Numbered from the stretch's first letter, positions 24,230 to 35,996 are shown. The stretch is DNA of 64,000 bases from Tetracentron sinense (GCA_015143295.1 CM026554.1:34113531-34177530), one strand, 5' to 3'. Translations and numbers: made by a program. Notes: generated by a model from the sequence alone, not told the origin.

Positions 24230-25640
24230 GTATTCTAATGTGTAGTCTTTATTGGTCAATGGCCCTTTTGTTACCACACATCAATTGTAGTTAAAGATTC
24301 ACTCACTCCTATAGTTAAGCAATCTAAGCTTGGTTTTTAAAAATCAAAAAACCGAAATATTTATTTTAATTATCTTAAGCTTAACCACTAGTTTAAGGAG
24401 TGTTAAAAGGGACACATGGCCATTGCATTAGATTACCTATTCTCAGGGGCGGAGCTAGGAATTTAGTGTAGGGGGGCACATTTGGGTTAAAGGTACGGGG
24501 GTTCGGGGGGCAGAGCCCCCAAAAAAAATTTGACGACTAAATTCGTGGGTCATTTCATCCATACATTTTGTACATATCATATAGGTATTTTTTTCTTGTT
24601 GTTTAAGGGAACACTTGTTTTATTTCCCTATGACTATGCTCTATTAAATATTTTAATATAATTATTTTTTGAAAAGTTTAGGGAGCAGTTGCCCCCTTGT
24701 CCAACGACTATGCCCTATTAAATAATTAAACAAAATAGTTAAAAAGATATTTTTTTGTAAATTCCATGGGACAATTGCCCCATGACTAATCCTCTCCTGT
24801 TATAACCAAACTCCTAAGAGTCGGTTACAACATAAAAGTTTTTTTACTCTAGTTAACAACTTTAACCATTAAAGTTAATTTTTTCTACTAGAAACCAAGG
24901 TTAGGTGGTTGAACCCTTAGGGTTAGTGAATCTTAATCACAATTAAGGAGTCCGGTTATAATAGTAGATGATTAATCTAAATTCTTAGTAAATTATATTT
25001 TAAAAAAAACTGAGGGGCACCCACCTGAGATCAAATCACAGCCAGTCGTGATTGAACTCGAGGAGAGTTCAATCAACACCCATAGGCCAACACATGTCTC
25101 TTTTAACCCATATTAACTATAGTTAAGATTTACTAACCCTTGGGGTTTAACAATATAAGCTTAGTTTTTAGAAAAAAATACTCTAGTTAAAGAATTTTAA
25201 CCCTTGGGGTTAAGGTTTTTAAAAATATATTTAAAAAAAAACTAAAGTTCTATTGTTGAACCCCAAAGGTTAGGGGATCTTAACCATAGTTAATAGAGGT
25301 TAAAAGGGACACATGATGGCATGTGGGTGCAATTGAACTCTCCCCAAGTTCAATTGCGGCTATGATTGGATTCCATCCATCTCCATGCTAAGCCAGTTTT
25401 TTTTTTTCTTCACCAATACGGTTAGGCCACAACCCTAGTTAGCAGGTTACAGTTAGTACTCAAGGTGCGCATCAACAGCCACACTCAAGACTCGAACTCA
25501 AGTCGAAACTCCCCAAAGTATACATATACATATATACATATACATAAAAAAGTTTTTTTTCCTAAAAGTTTAGGGGGCACGTGCCCCCTAGGCCCCCCCT
25601 TGGCTCTGCCCCTACCTATTCTAATGCGGGGTGTGCTAAT
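24230..25640. repeat. Foldback MITE, copy B, split by a Mutator-like element
   Basis: The left portion 24230-24443 is a near-complete copy, from GTTAAAGATTCACTCACTCC to GACACATGGCCATTGCATTA. It is interrupted at ACCTATTCT and resumes at 25614 with ACCTATTCTAATGCGGGGTG. Copy A keeps the unbroken version of this right end at 24150-24190. Confidence 0.8.
24444..25613. mobile_element. Mutator-like element, 1.17 kb, TSD ACCTATTCT
   Basis: Left end CAGGGGCGGAGCTAGG and right end CCTTGGCTCTGCCCCT are inverted repeats. ACCTATTCT at 24435-24443 and 25614-25622 is a perfect 9-bp target duplication. Near each end are G/C runs (TAGGGGGGCAC and AGGGGGCACGTGCCCCC). No transposase. Parts of its interior (about 24890-25330) carry TTAACC foldback MITE words, so it is itself a host for insertions. 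Confidence 0.85.
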
Positions 25641-25859
25641 CATTGCCCTAAATTAATTAATGTCCACTAACACATGATTCAAATATCAAATTAATTAATT
25701 AATTAATAACCCTAAATTACAGAGAGAAATTACAACACGCCAAAAAGAAATTACAAAATCAGAAAAACCACAAACAAAATTACAGACAAAACCCTAAATT
25801 TGTAAAAAGACATAGAGTAAATGCATGCATGCTTTACATAGAGAGAGAGAGATTACCGT

Positions 25860-26340
25860 GAGGTTGAGCAAAACAGAGGTGGCCGGAGGTGGTGGAGCAG
25901 CCGTGGAGGTGGTGGAGCTTCCGGAGGTGGAGCTGCACAGAGGTGACCGAAGCTGCATAGAGAGAGATTATAGAGAGAGATAAAGAACTAGGGAGAGAGA
26001 GAGAGAAAACTTATCGTTGAGGCTATTGAGGGTGGTGGAGCCGTCCAGGGTGGTGGAGCTGCACAGAGGTGGCCGGAGGTGGTGGAGCTGTATAGAGAGA
26101 GGATTTGAGAGAGATTACAGAGAGAGAGAAAGAACCAGGGAGAGAGATACCTTACCGTTGAGGGTGGTGGAGCCGTAGAGAGTGGTCGAGCCATTGAAGG
26201 TGGTGGAGCTACCGTGAGGTGGTGGCTACCGTGACGGAGGTGGTGGAGATGGCCGGAGGTGGTGGAGGTGGCTGAAGAATACACGAGCAAGGGAAGGGAA
26301 CAGGGGAGAGGGGAGAGAAGAAGAAACTCGCAAGGAAAGG
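25860..26340. repeat. GGTGGTGGAG/GAGAGAGATTA repeats at the CACTA 5' side
   Basis: Alternating blocks of GGAGGTGGTGGAGC and GAGAGAGATTACAGAGAGAG form a higher-order repeat of roughly 125-150 bp, three or so copies. Upstream of the TNP2 gene in its orientation, so it may be the leader region. Open frames here are translations of the repeat. Confidence 0.7.
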
Positions 26341-26369
26341 AGATATAAGGAGAAATGATCGGGGCCTAA

Positions 26370-26640
26370 ATAAAGAAATTCACCGGCAGTTTTGTAATTA
26401 CCGCTATACTATATAAATAATCTACGATAGTAATTATAAAACCTGTTGCTGATATAGTGTTAAGGATGGTTTGGCGGGAAACCAAAAGTGGTGGTGGGAA
26501 AGATTTCAACGAAGGTTTTTTTGTCACCGTCATTAATGTAGTACCGAAAACAGAAATGTACGGTGGTATTATATTACCGCCATCCTATATACTATTAAGC
26601 TGCGGTTTTATTAAACCGCTGCTAAAGGGCTACAGTTTTG
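26370..26640. repeat. CACTA subterminal repeat array, right end
   Basis: Words such as GCGGTTTTATTAAACCGC and the ACCGCTATACTATATAAATA type, in both orientations, mirror the left-end array. The last 17 bp are the terminal inverted repeat. Confidence 0.65.
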
Positions 26641-26645
26641 TAGTG

Positions 26646-26712
26646 AAGGTTCCCTCTTTTCACTCTCTCTCCCCTTCCCTCTTTCACGTGCATCGCACAT
26701 GCGACCTGCTAG
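26646..26712 (+). mobile_element. Helitron-like element, 3' part (copy 1)
   Basis: Resumes after the CACTA with AAGGTTCCCTCTTTTC, matching AGGGTTTCTCTTTTC in copy 2. It ends CACGTGCATCGCACATGCG (hairpin-capable), then ACCTGCTAG before T at 26713, a typical Helitron CTRR terminus. Confidence 0.75.
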
Positions 26713-26713
26713 T

Positions 26714-27015
26714 TTATATAATGTAAGAATCTTTTATTATAATTTTTAGACAATTAAATACGGTTAGTCCGCAACACCATTTGAGGTGGTTAGTGGGTTA
26801 GAGAGCCAAGTGTGCCGGCTTAAATGCGGACTAAACATGGTGGGCCTCTATCAACCACCACACATCAATCGAGGGGAATAGAACCCTAAAACCCATAAGA
26901 GTATACATACTGCCACTGGCACAAGCTTGCCAATGTATATGTAAAGATATTTTCATTTCATTAATTTATATATTTTCCAATGTGTGGGAGTTCTGGAAAT
27001 CCAAAGCTCCTGTTA
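26714..27015. other. Spacer, nothing recognised
   Basis: Contains GGTTAGTGGGTTAGAGAGCC near 26789 but no A/B box arrangement or other feature I could support. Confidence 0.45.
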
Positions 27016-27460
27016 TGGTTAGGGATAGAGCCAATATTTTATTCTGTTTTTGTGTGTGTCGGGGGGGAGTGATGGTTGATTTAAAATATAGTAATTATTA
27101 ATGGATTTGTAAAGAATTATTAGGTGGGAACAAAATATTCTGGGTCTAAATGGATGGGGAATTTCGGGATGTAGTCCCTGAATTTTTTTTGTTGACAACT
27201 AAGTTTGTGCCAAATTTCATTCATACGTTTAATACATATCCTACAAGTATCATTTCTCGTTGTTTACAAGGGTAGCTTTCCCCTTACACCATGGCTACCC
27301 TCTATTAAATACTTAAAAAACATTGTATAAAAGATATATTTTTTTTCAAAATTTTTGAGGCAATTTCCCACTTGCCCCATGGCTACACCTTATTAATTAA
27401 TAATACAATATACTTTTTTTCTCAAAAATTCACGAGGCATGTTCCCTCTTATCCAATGAG
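27016..27460. repeat. Fragment of the GGGGCGGAGCC Mutator-like family
   Basis: GGTTAGGGATAGAGCCAATATT followed by a G-run, then a body (CTCGTTGTTTAC, CCCCATGGCTAC, TATTAA) that parallels 24590-24780 of the 1.17-kb element. Ends are decayed and no target duplication is visible. Confidence 0.55.
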
Positions 27461-27830
27461 TCTCTACTATTATAATGATAAAAGGAGGGGTAGGTGGTGT
27501 TGATTGACTTTTTTTACTATGAAAAAAAACAATTATTATATTATCTTATTAATATTTAGTGAATAGATAATTAAGGGTATTAAAATTATTTCAAATCTAT
27601 TAACTTCAATCTCCTTGAATAGGGCTGATTCTCAACTATCTACTCCTATTTTTTCTCTCCCACTCTCTCTATGTGTTTTCAACTACAACAACTCAGTATT
27701 TCTAACACATTTTCTTTCTCCCACGTCTCCCCTCTAACACACGTGCATCACGTGTGCCTCACTAGGGTTTCTCTTTTCATTCTATCTCCCTCTTCCCACT
27801 CTCACTTGGATTGCATGTACGACCCACGAG
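27461..27830 (+). mobile_element. Helitron-like element, copy 2 (uninterrupted)
   Basis: Starts TCTCTACTATTATAATGA at 27461 and aligns throughout with copy 1 (13964-14264 plus 26646-26712), including CTCCCCTCTAACACACGTGC. Its 3' end reads GACCCACGAG before T, so the usual CTAG has become CGAG. It has no CACTA insertion and therefore shows the pre-insertion state of copy 1. Confidence 0.75.
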
Positions 27831-28807
27831 TTTATTATTTTATTATTATGATATTGTTTAATTCCATGTAGGGTGCTAAATGAAAGGAGCGTGAAATTGG
27901 TAAATTTGATGTGATACATATAAATATAGATAAAATTCATAATTTGGGATAGTAGTGCCTGATGTTCACATTGGACATAGCACATACCTCATATCCATGC
28001 AAAAAACTATTAACATATTACACTAAACACACACTATTCCACATTTTTTGCATTCACAAATAGAGAATGAGAAGAATGTGGAGATGAGGGTGGCCGGATG
28101 AGAGGAGGTGAGAGAGAGAAGTTGTCATGGTGAGAGATAAGAAGAGAGAGAAACAGGTTTTTAAATTAAATTTATGGAAGCTCTAGAAGCTAGAAACTTA
28201 TTGGAATTATTGTGTTCGAAAGACAAAGGGGTTTAAGTAGGGATTTTATCATCCTTAAAATTGATTTTGGTGGGTTGTTCTTCTTGTAAAGTTATAATCT
28301 TGGGGTTGATTCCCACATGCATGTGGTTACGGATGTTCTTATATTAAATTTCTATTAAATATGTGAATTTTCCTTACATGCATGACTGGCAATGTGTTAA
28401 ATTTTATAAATGTCATGATACATGGGAAATTTCTTATATGATAATATATAAATGGATGTATTGCTTAAAAATAAGGATTTTGACTGTACACCTTATTTTA
28501 ACTAAGGTATGGACTTAGAGACATGATTATTGAGTATCCTAATTATCTATAATTTACTAAGTTAATGAGCATGAAATTTGGAAATTTTCAAGTGATTTGG
28601 AGTACGTTTGCTATTTTTACTTGATTTATTCACTGATAACAGATGTGCTGTAATTTCATATTATACAATGATTTACCTGAATTTGAAGGGATTGTATTAT
28701 AGTTTATGTTTTCAAATAAATTATGGGATTTTAGGAATACATTGCATATTAAGCCTAACTTCAATTGTCATTGGTCTCAAGTTCAAATGCTTAAAATTAA
28801 TCTCCTA
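27831..28807. other. Non-coding spacer, nothing recognised
   Basis: A+T-rich, short GA-rich patch near 28070-28150 and no protein-like frame. Confidence 0.5.
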
Positions 28808-29052
28808 GCATTTTGAATACTATAGGTTGGTTAGTCCAAATATTCATTCAAGCACCCAATTATTGTTAGAAAATTATTTTAAGCCATAATTAATTAGGTT
28901 TTATTGAGAGGGTATACGTGAAAAAGGCAGGCATTTTGAATATTATAGGTTGGTTAGTCCAAATATTCATTCCAGCACTCAATCATTGTTAGAAAATGAT
29001 TTTAAACCATAATTAATTAGGTTTTATTGAGAGGTATATGTGAAAAAGGCAC
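28808..29052. repeat. 123-bp tandem duplication
   Basis: GCATTTTGAATACTATAGG at 28808 recurs at 28931; the two units run to GTGAAAAAGGCA with few differences. Confidence 0.85.
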
Positions 29053-30556
29053 CACCGTAATTAGTCGGGCAAAAATGACGACCCTAATCTATCGTTTAGT
29101 AGGGGACGGCATTCGCTACAAATGACAGCCCTAATCCATCATTTGTCTCAATGAACGACGGCTCTATGAACGACGGCTTATAGCCGTCATTCCTTTCGAA
29201 TTCTCTTCCTTGGTCTATTCCTTACTTCGGTCGTTAAATCGAAGACATAGTTACAAATCCCGAAGAATCGGTCAATCCTATCGAAGAATCATCTCCATCG
29301 ATCCTTCGATCAGAAAAGTTACGATCATCTAGGGTTTCAAAGCTTCGATTTCTCTTTCTCATTCTTTTTATTGTTTTGAGTTTTTGGGTTTTAAAGCTTC
29401 GATTTCTTTTTTCTCATTTTTTTTATTTTTTTGGGTTTTAAAGCTTCGAATCCTAACGATGTTCTCCATTTGCAGGTAGTCTCTATTATTGGTTTTTAAA
29501 ACTTTAGAAAAGGTATTGGATTCTGGACTTGTGGAGGAATTTGTTGTACTCGAAGTTCTTCTCTTCAGAAAAGGTATTTTTTTTTTACTTTGATCTTGAT
29601 AAGGTTTGATTGTCTAACAAACATGGTATTATTTTTACTTTGATCTTGGAAACCCAATATTAGTGAAGTGAGCCCTACGCTCACTTGAAAACCCAAGATG
29701 AAATTGTCCTTGGATTGGACATGAACCAGATTTTAAAGAGAATGATTCTTTATGCATTTTAAAAATGGTGCTTTACACGGCCTTTGATAATCATACAATC
29801 CCGTCTCTTGTGCTTTGCATCTTTTATCCACTTATGGTCATCATCCAAAAACTTGTGTCGGCTATGTGGTTTGGCTATATGAATACTGTTTCATCATTCT
29901 AATCCCATTAAGGGCCTTACCTATGTGCGTTTCTTCTTTGATATCCCTACAAATTATCCATTTGTGGCACCAAGGGTTTTGATGTTGGTTTTGTGGATAT
30001 ACAAGGGGGGAGATGTATACTGGTTTCATATTCTTAATAGCATTAATTTCGGATATTTTTTTTTTATTATTTTCTTTAGGAAGGTAAGATGCTTGCTAAA
30101 GAAACCTTGTTGGTCGAACCCAGGTCTAGTAACAACCTTCGTATGTTCTCATATATTTGATGAATCGACAAATTTTGACATTTTTGTGCTGATTGGATTT
30201 GTTATTTGTTGTTCTGAAATCTTTAAACCAAGGTTTTGTTAACATGCAAATTCTAATATGGCCATCTTAAGTATTCCAATTCCCATTAAAACAAAAAGGA
30301 TCATTCATTTGCAAGTTCAAATATTTCTAATTCTACAATTATTTTCTTAGATCAGTCAGCTCTTGTTTTTGTCTTGCTTATGATGCATCAATTTGTTAGC
30401 TCTGTTGTAAGTGTCAAAATTTAGGGACATTAGAAGATCTAATGCATCAAGTGATATGGAGTTATAATAATACTAATGCCTTAATCACAACCACATCTGT
30501 CAGGATCATCTAAGTTCAATTTTAAAAGATCTTAGTTAATTGGTGGTCGTGTAGTG
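29053..30556. other. No gene recognised; GACGGC-word patch and AAGCTTCGATTTC repeat
   Basis: 29060-29200 holds repeated GACGGC/GCCGTC words (for example GAACGACGGCT twice) that look like a fragment of a CACTA-type end, without CACTA termini. 29338-29450 repeats AAGCTTCGATTTCT. The long frame at 29925-30242 has no family resemblance. Confidence 0.4.
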
Positions 30557-31197
30557 CTAGGAAGCACGGATACGGATAGGGATACGGGTACGATACGATA
30601 CGGATACGGCGATACGGCAAAACCTAAAAAAACAGGATACGGGTACGGCCAGGATACGTCTGTAATTTTTTTTATAAATAATAATAATAATAATATATTT
30701 TATATTATAATTACAAAATAACCATTGGTTTAGTTCTCTTTATGTATAAAAAAGATCATGTCCATGCAAAAGCAAAAGAAATAGGGTCATCTCATCATCC
30801 ATTAAGCAAAAAAGAAAGTCATCCTATTATCCACTAAGCAAAATATAAAAAAGATCATGTCCATGCAAAAACAAAAGAGATAGGGTCACATCCTTGGGTC
30901 TCCAAAAAAAAAATTAAAAAAAAAAAAATAGGGTCACACCCTTGGGTCTCCAAAAAAAATTGAAAAAAAAAAATAAAAAAATTCTCGTATCCTGGCCGTA
31001 TCCCAACCGTATCCCGAAGTATCCTGGCGTATCCATGCCGTATCGGAGCCGTATCCTAAATTAAAAAATTGTTTTTAATTAATGGGATACGTTTCAGCCG
31101 TATCCCATACGTATCCGGTCGTATCCGAGCGGTATCCGTATCCGATAAGTATCGGATATGGGTACGAGAGGGTATTTGAAGTATCCGTGCTTTCTAG
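30557..31197. mobile_element. hAT-type MITE with GATACGG arrays, copy 1 (TSD GTGTAGTG)
   Basis: Ends CTAGGAAGCACGGATAC (30557) and GTATCCGTGCTTTCTAG (to 31197) are inverted repeats. GTGTAGTG at 30549-30556 and 31198-31205 is a perfect 8-bp target duplication. Both sides carry dense GGATACG / CGTATCC words, and the centre is A+T-rich with no coding. Confidence 0.92.
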
Positions 31198-31205
31198 GTG
31201 TAGTG

Positions 31206-32146
31206 TCATTATAGATCGAGACTCAAGCTATTGGGATGAAAATGTCCCCACTGTTGATCAACTGAGCTATGAGTTTGAAGTTTTCCTCATTTCTTCACAC
31301 CACACCATCAATTAGATGCACTTTGCTTTACTTCAAAACTTTTAGCAATCCAATTTATTTCCATAATCAGGCTTTCTCTTTTTCTTTCCATATTTTTCAT
31401 TATGTCTGTGAATTGCATTCTATTACTCAGCTTTTTATCTTACTACATTTCTCGTAGATCTATTACTGTGTTTTCGAATTAAAGGGACCTGACTATGTTG
31501 AGAATATGAAACTTGGTTTATTGAATTATTCCATTAAATAAATATTCTTAAATCAGATGGTGTTAGAATATATATTTTTCTTACAAGTGTAAATGATAGT
31601 AGGAGTATTAGAGACAGTAAATGACCATCTATAAGCACAGCATCAAGACCCTTCATTTGAACCCATTTAATAGATCCCTTGCTTGGACCATTCAACCCTG
31701 ATTTGATGATGACAATCATCCAACATGAAACTATTTGCTGGACTTTGTGCTAGAATTTCTTGACCGCGTACAAAACAATGAAGTAAGTTGGATGGTTATG
31801 ATTGTCTCTGAACTAGGAGATCACCTAAGTAGGAACTATCAAATACTGGGTCCCTAGCCCCAGCATCTGTGTGGCTGTGCCGAATTTTGTTATACCTTCC
31901 TAACAGACAGCCATTTTCTTGTTTATTTAATATTCATATCATTTGAAAGAGTTTTGATCCTCTAGGATGTTACCTATTTGCTATAAGCTACATAGCACAT
32001 AATTTATCTGTACAGTACTCGTCTTGTACAACCAGATAATTCTACCTAAATAAACCAATCTGATAATCGTCCTAACCATCTAGCCTCTCACATTCTTTAG
32101 GAGAATTTCTGTAATATTCATACCCAGAAATCATAGCCTCTCACAT
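31206..32146. other. Spacer without recognised features
   Basis: No protein-like frames. A short imperfect inverted repeat (CCCAGAAATCATAGC / GCTATGATTTCTAGG) spans 32124-32174. Confidence 0.45.
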
Positions 32147-32326
32147 TCTTGGACTGCTATGATTTCTAGGTATGCTCAAAATGGATGGAATTTTGCTGCT
32201 GTTGAGCTTTTAAAGGCAATGCTGGTTAAGGATCTGTCGTCTTGGACTGCTTTCATTTCTGGGTTGGTGCAGAATGGAGATGAGATTGATGCATTATGTA
32301 TCTTTATGGAGATGCTGCTAATTTAG
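32147..32326 (+). pseudogene. Pentatricopeptide-repeat (PPR) gene fragment
   Basis: A 59-codon frame ending in TAG at 32324-32326 reads SWTAMISRYAQNGW, then AVELLKAMLVKDLSSWTAF, then ISGLVQNGDEIDALCIFMEM. SWTAMIS-YAQNG and SGLVQNG are the signature of PLS-type PPR repeats in plant organelle RNA-editing factors. Only about one and a half repeats remain, with no upstream frame and no domain beyond, so this is a relic or a captured piece. It lies between the two hAT-type MITE copies. Confidence 0.75.
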
Positions 32327-33794
32327 TTCCTAGGGTGCAATGGCCTTGTGGCCTAGGCGTGTGTGTGTTGAGTAATAGTGTGTGTGTTTATTGTGTTAAA
32401 CTAAAAAAAAGGTTTTCTTACTTGACCAACATTTTTCCTCATTATTTCTATGAATCTGGTTCGTAAAGAAACAAGAATCACACGAATTAAGTCTCTACAC
32501 AATGAATTATGAAATTTAAGTATCAATTGTCTGATTCTTCATGTACTATGATTTTATGAAAAATCACACTTGTTTTGGGTTTCATGGTTGTTACATGATG
32601 TATTTTGATTATGGATTTTGTAAAAATCTAGAAAATAGTGAAATTCTTATGATCTTGTGTAATATGGAACCTATAAGTGTTAAAATGCATAACAATTTGC
32701 AGGGGGCTGCAATCCTAATTGGGTTGAGAATACTCCCCTAGAGAGTAAGAAGGACAGGGTGTCCTTAGAGTAAAAGATCCAAAACCATCCTCGAGGACAC
32801 CCTAAGGGTAGGTGATTTGAGCCTAGCTGAGCCGGGGAAAATACATATTCAAGATCGTGCTATGAATATTTGCATTCTCAAATTTTAGCTATTAATATGA
32901 ATGTGAAATAACTTGGTGATGGAACTTGGTATTGTAGAAGTTTATCAGTAGGATAAATTGTGAATATCATGTATGTGAAGTCCTACAGTTTTTTAAGAGT
33001 GTTCAATTGCTTATAAATGTTCACGAATTGTTATAACTTAGGATATTGAAGCATTTTCATGTGTTTAGAAAACTTGTATATTCCTCATATATTCAAACCC
33101 ATGTTTGATTAAGGAAGATGATTTTTCCCATTGAGATGGTTTAGCTCACCTCTTTTACTATTTCATATTTAACAAAGGATGTCCATCTTAGCTTTTGAAA
33201 GGAAGTTTGGTGGTGCAATCACATGTGGGGGAATTGCATTTTTCATTTGTATAAATTAAATGTCTCTTTGTATATAAACTATTTTTGGCATATTTATGAT
33301 AGGTATGTAATCTTTGATAATGGATGGTTGTCTGTATATTGGAAACTTTTGAGTTATTGGAATTGTAAGTTATGGCATTTAAATGTTGAGTCTGGACGAG
33401 GTATGAATATTTGAATACATGTTCTGTTTTGCTGTGCTTTAGACCCAATCGATTGAAATTAGTGACCATGTCTTAATTGGGGACTAAATGTCCATTGATC
33501 ATGATTGATCATCACCATCACCATCACCTTTACTATCATATTATTTCACTTAATCACGCATTGAATTTTGGGGTGTGAGAACACATATAAGCCATCCGAT
33601 CAAAGTAGATATTGCTATTTGGTTACCAAGACCTTGGCTTGGTGACGTTGTCCGACCATGGCCAATATCTATCATGACCAGACAAGTTATATTTTTTGAT
33701 AGAATGATGTATGCATAGGAACTACACATTGGGATTTTTGTGAGCCCAAGGATACTCCACACATTGTCGTAGCGATCGTGCATATATATATATA
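32327..33794. other. Spacer without recognised features
   Basis: A+T-rich, with ATCACCATCACCATCACC near 33510. It ends in a TA repeat that is the target of the next hAT-type MITE. Confidence 0.45.
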
Positions 33795-34408
33795 CTAGAA
33801 AGCACGGATACTTCAAATACCCTCTTGTACCCGTATCGGATATGGATTGGATACGGATGAATACGTATGGGATACGGCTGAAACGTATCCCATTAATTAA
33901 AAATAATTTTTTAATTTAGGATACGGCTCCGATACGGCATGGATACGAGAATTTTTTTTTTTCAATTTTTTTTGGAGACCCAAGGGTGTGACCCTATTTT
34001 TATTTTTTTATTTTTTTTTTTGGAGACCCAAGGATGTGACCCTATTTTTTTTTTGGAGACCCAAGGATGTGACCCTATCTCTTTTGTTTTTGCATGGACA
34101 TGATCTTCTTTATATTTTGCTTAGTGGATAATAAGATGACTTTCTTTTTTGCTTAATGGATGATGAGATGACCCTATTTCTTTTGCTTTTGCATGGACAT
34201 GATCTTTTTTATACATAAAGAGAATTGAACCAATGGTTATTTTGTAATTATAATATAAAATATATTATTATTATTATTATTTATAAAAAAAATTACAGAC
34301 GTATCCTAGCCGTACCCGTATCCTGTTTTTTTAGGTTTTGCCGTATCGCCGTATCCGTATCCATATCGTATCGTACCCGTATCCCGTATCCGTATCCGTG
34401 CTTCCTAG
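33795..34408. mobile_element. hAT-type MITE with GATACGG arrays, copy 2, inverted relative to copy 1
   Basis: Begins CTAGAAAGCACGGATAC and ends GTATCCGTGCTTCCTAG. Flanked by TATATATA on both sides (33787-33794, 34409-34416), consistent with an 8-bp target duplication in a TA tract. Its reverse complement matches copy 1 from end to end, including the A+T-rich centre and the block GACCCAAGGGTGTGACCC. Confidence 0.88.
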
Positions 34409-35040
34409 TATATATATATATATGGGAAGGGATCCGTAGACATATGGAAAAAAACATATATGTTTACATATGACTACAACTGTATGATCAAATGATTGTA
34501 CGGCTACCATTCTAATCAATTCTTAAGTACTAAGGGCAATTAAGGAAGTTGCAATTTTTTTTTAAAGACCACGTGTCTAATTTCCAAGTTTCCTCAAATA
34601 GACTTTCTTCTTCTCTACAACATTCTCTCTCTCCATCCCCTCTCTCTCGTTCAACGGTAGTGGATTGCTGGCTTCTTCTCCAGTGATTTTCGGCCAAGAC
34701 AGGTACGTTTTGTGCTCCTATTGATGTTGTCCCTTCCACCTTTCAACAACAGCCCTCTCTCTCTCTACCAAGTAATCATCTTAATCTCTTATCCCTTTCT
34801 CTCTTCTTCACAGCCCAAACTATAGAGAGATATTTATTTACTTCTTTTGTTTAAGTCAAATTCCATCTTTTTTAGTCATGTTTTGGCTTCTTAACCATTT
34901 AGGTTTCTCTTTTGGGGACTGATTTTGGATGGGAAGTGGGTTTTTTGCATTTGCAGAAATATTAGGTTAGGTTCTTCATCTCATCCCTTAGTTGTTGTTG
35001 AGTTGTTTTTCTTTTATTCAGTTTTTGTAATTTTTGAAGT

Positions 35041-35808
35041 TGTTAAGTACCTTTTACTATAAAACATAATAAAAGAAGAAAGGAGAGAGGATATGGCTGA
35101 TTTGAGGCAGCCCAGGACTTCCATTGTTGCCTCTTTGAGGGGGCAAACTTTCATATGTTATCTTAGAACACTTAAACTTCATTCAACATATCATAAATGA
35201 ACAATTACAGACTCTCTTATAAAGACAACAGTAGTTACAAACTACCCAAACCATCCACTAATCATTTCCCTAAATAACTACCCTTATAACTACCTAGGCA
35301 CATAACATTCCATCTCCCTTGAAAAAACCTTGTCCTTAAGGTTTAATTTACATACAACTCTTGGATCTTCAACTAAGACAAACAGAAATTGCAATTGTAG
35401 GATAAAGATGATCACTTTGAGGGGGTCTTCCTCTAAACAACCACTTCGAGGGGGGTTTTCCTCCAATCTTTAGCCTTCAAAACTTCAATCTTCCATCTAG
35501 CCATTGTTGAAATCACCAGAGAACGCAGCTGTGATACCATTTGTTACGTATCTTTTACTATAAAACATAATAAAAGAAGAAAGGAGAGAGGGTATGGCTG
35601 ATTCGAGGCAGCCCAAAACCTCCATTGTTGCTTCTTCGAGGGGGCAAACCTCCATATGTTCGCTTAGAACACTTAAATTTCATTCAACATATCATAAATG
35701 AACAATTACAGACTCTTTTATAAAGACAACAGTAGTTACAAACTATCCAAACCACCCACTAATCCTATCCCTAAATAACTACCCTTATAACTACCTAGGC
35801 ACATAACA
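35041..35808 (-). mobile_element. TRIM retrotransposon (267-bp LTRs)
   Basis: Two direct repeats, 35041-35307 and 35542-35808, both 267 bp, start TGTTA and end CACATAACA (TG...CA). Between them are 234 bp. On the minus strand TGGTATCACAGC (about 35539-35528) follows the upstream LTR closely and matches an initiator-Met tRNA primer site; the purine-rich AAGGGAGATGGAA precedes the other LTR. No gag or pol. The flanks (GAAGT, ATTGT) do not match, so the target duplication is lost or rearranged. Confidence 0.85.
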
Positions 35809-35996
35809 ATTGTTGAGGATTGCATTGCATTTCATTTCCTTTATCAGGTCTCCCTATTTATTTATTTTTATCATATTGGTGAAGACTCATTAAAAAAATA
35901 CTCTTTTGGGATAGTTGCAGAAGAGTGGAAAACCAGAGTTTAACTTATTATACTATTTTTTTCTTATTGTTTAAACTAGTGGTTAGTTGCATGTCA

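Larger units (their letters stand above)
14265..26645 (-). mobile_element. 12.4-kb CACTA (En/Spm) element with TSD AAG
   Basis: Ends are CACTACAAAATTCAAGG at 14265 and, on the other strand, CACTACAAAACTGTAGCC at 26645. The 3-bp target repeat AAG lies at 14262-14264 and 26646-26648. Inside both ends are subterminal arrays of GCGGTTTT/AACCGCCG words (about 14280-14780 and 26370-26640). Its genes run on the minus strand: TNP2-type transposase (18260-21612), then a TNPA-like gene (16250-17400). The interior has gained foldback MITEs and two further insertions between 22862 and 25640, plus tandem arrays near both ends. Transposase frames are broken, so it is not autonomous now. Confidence 0.92.

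Noticed and set aside
25988..26290. 100-residue Ser/Thr/Pro-rich minus-strand frame
   Set aside because: Translation of the GGTGGTGGAG repeat at the CACTA 5' side.
29925..30242. 105-residue plus-strand frame with hydrophobic stretches
   Set aside because: A+T-rich composition gives Phe/Ile/Val runs; no domain, promoter or splice pattern.
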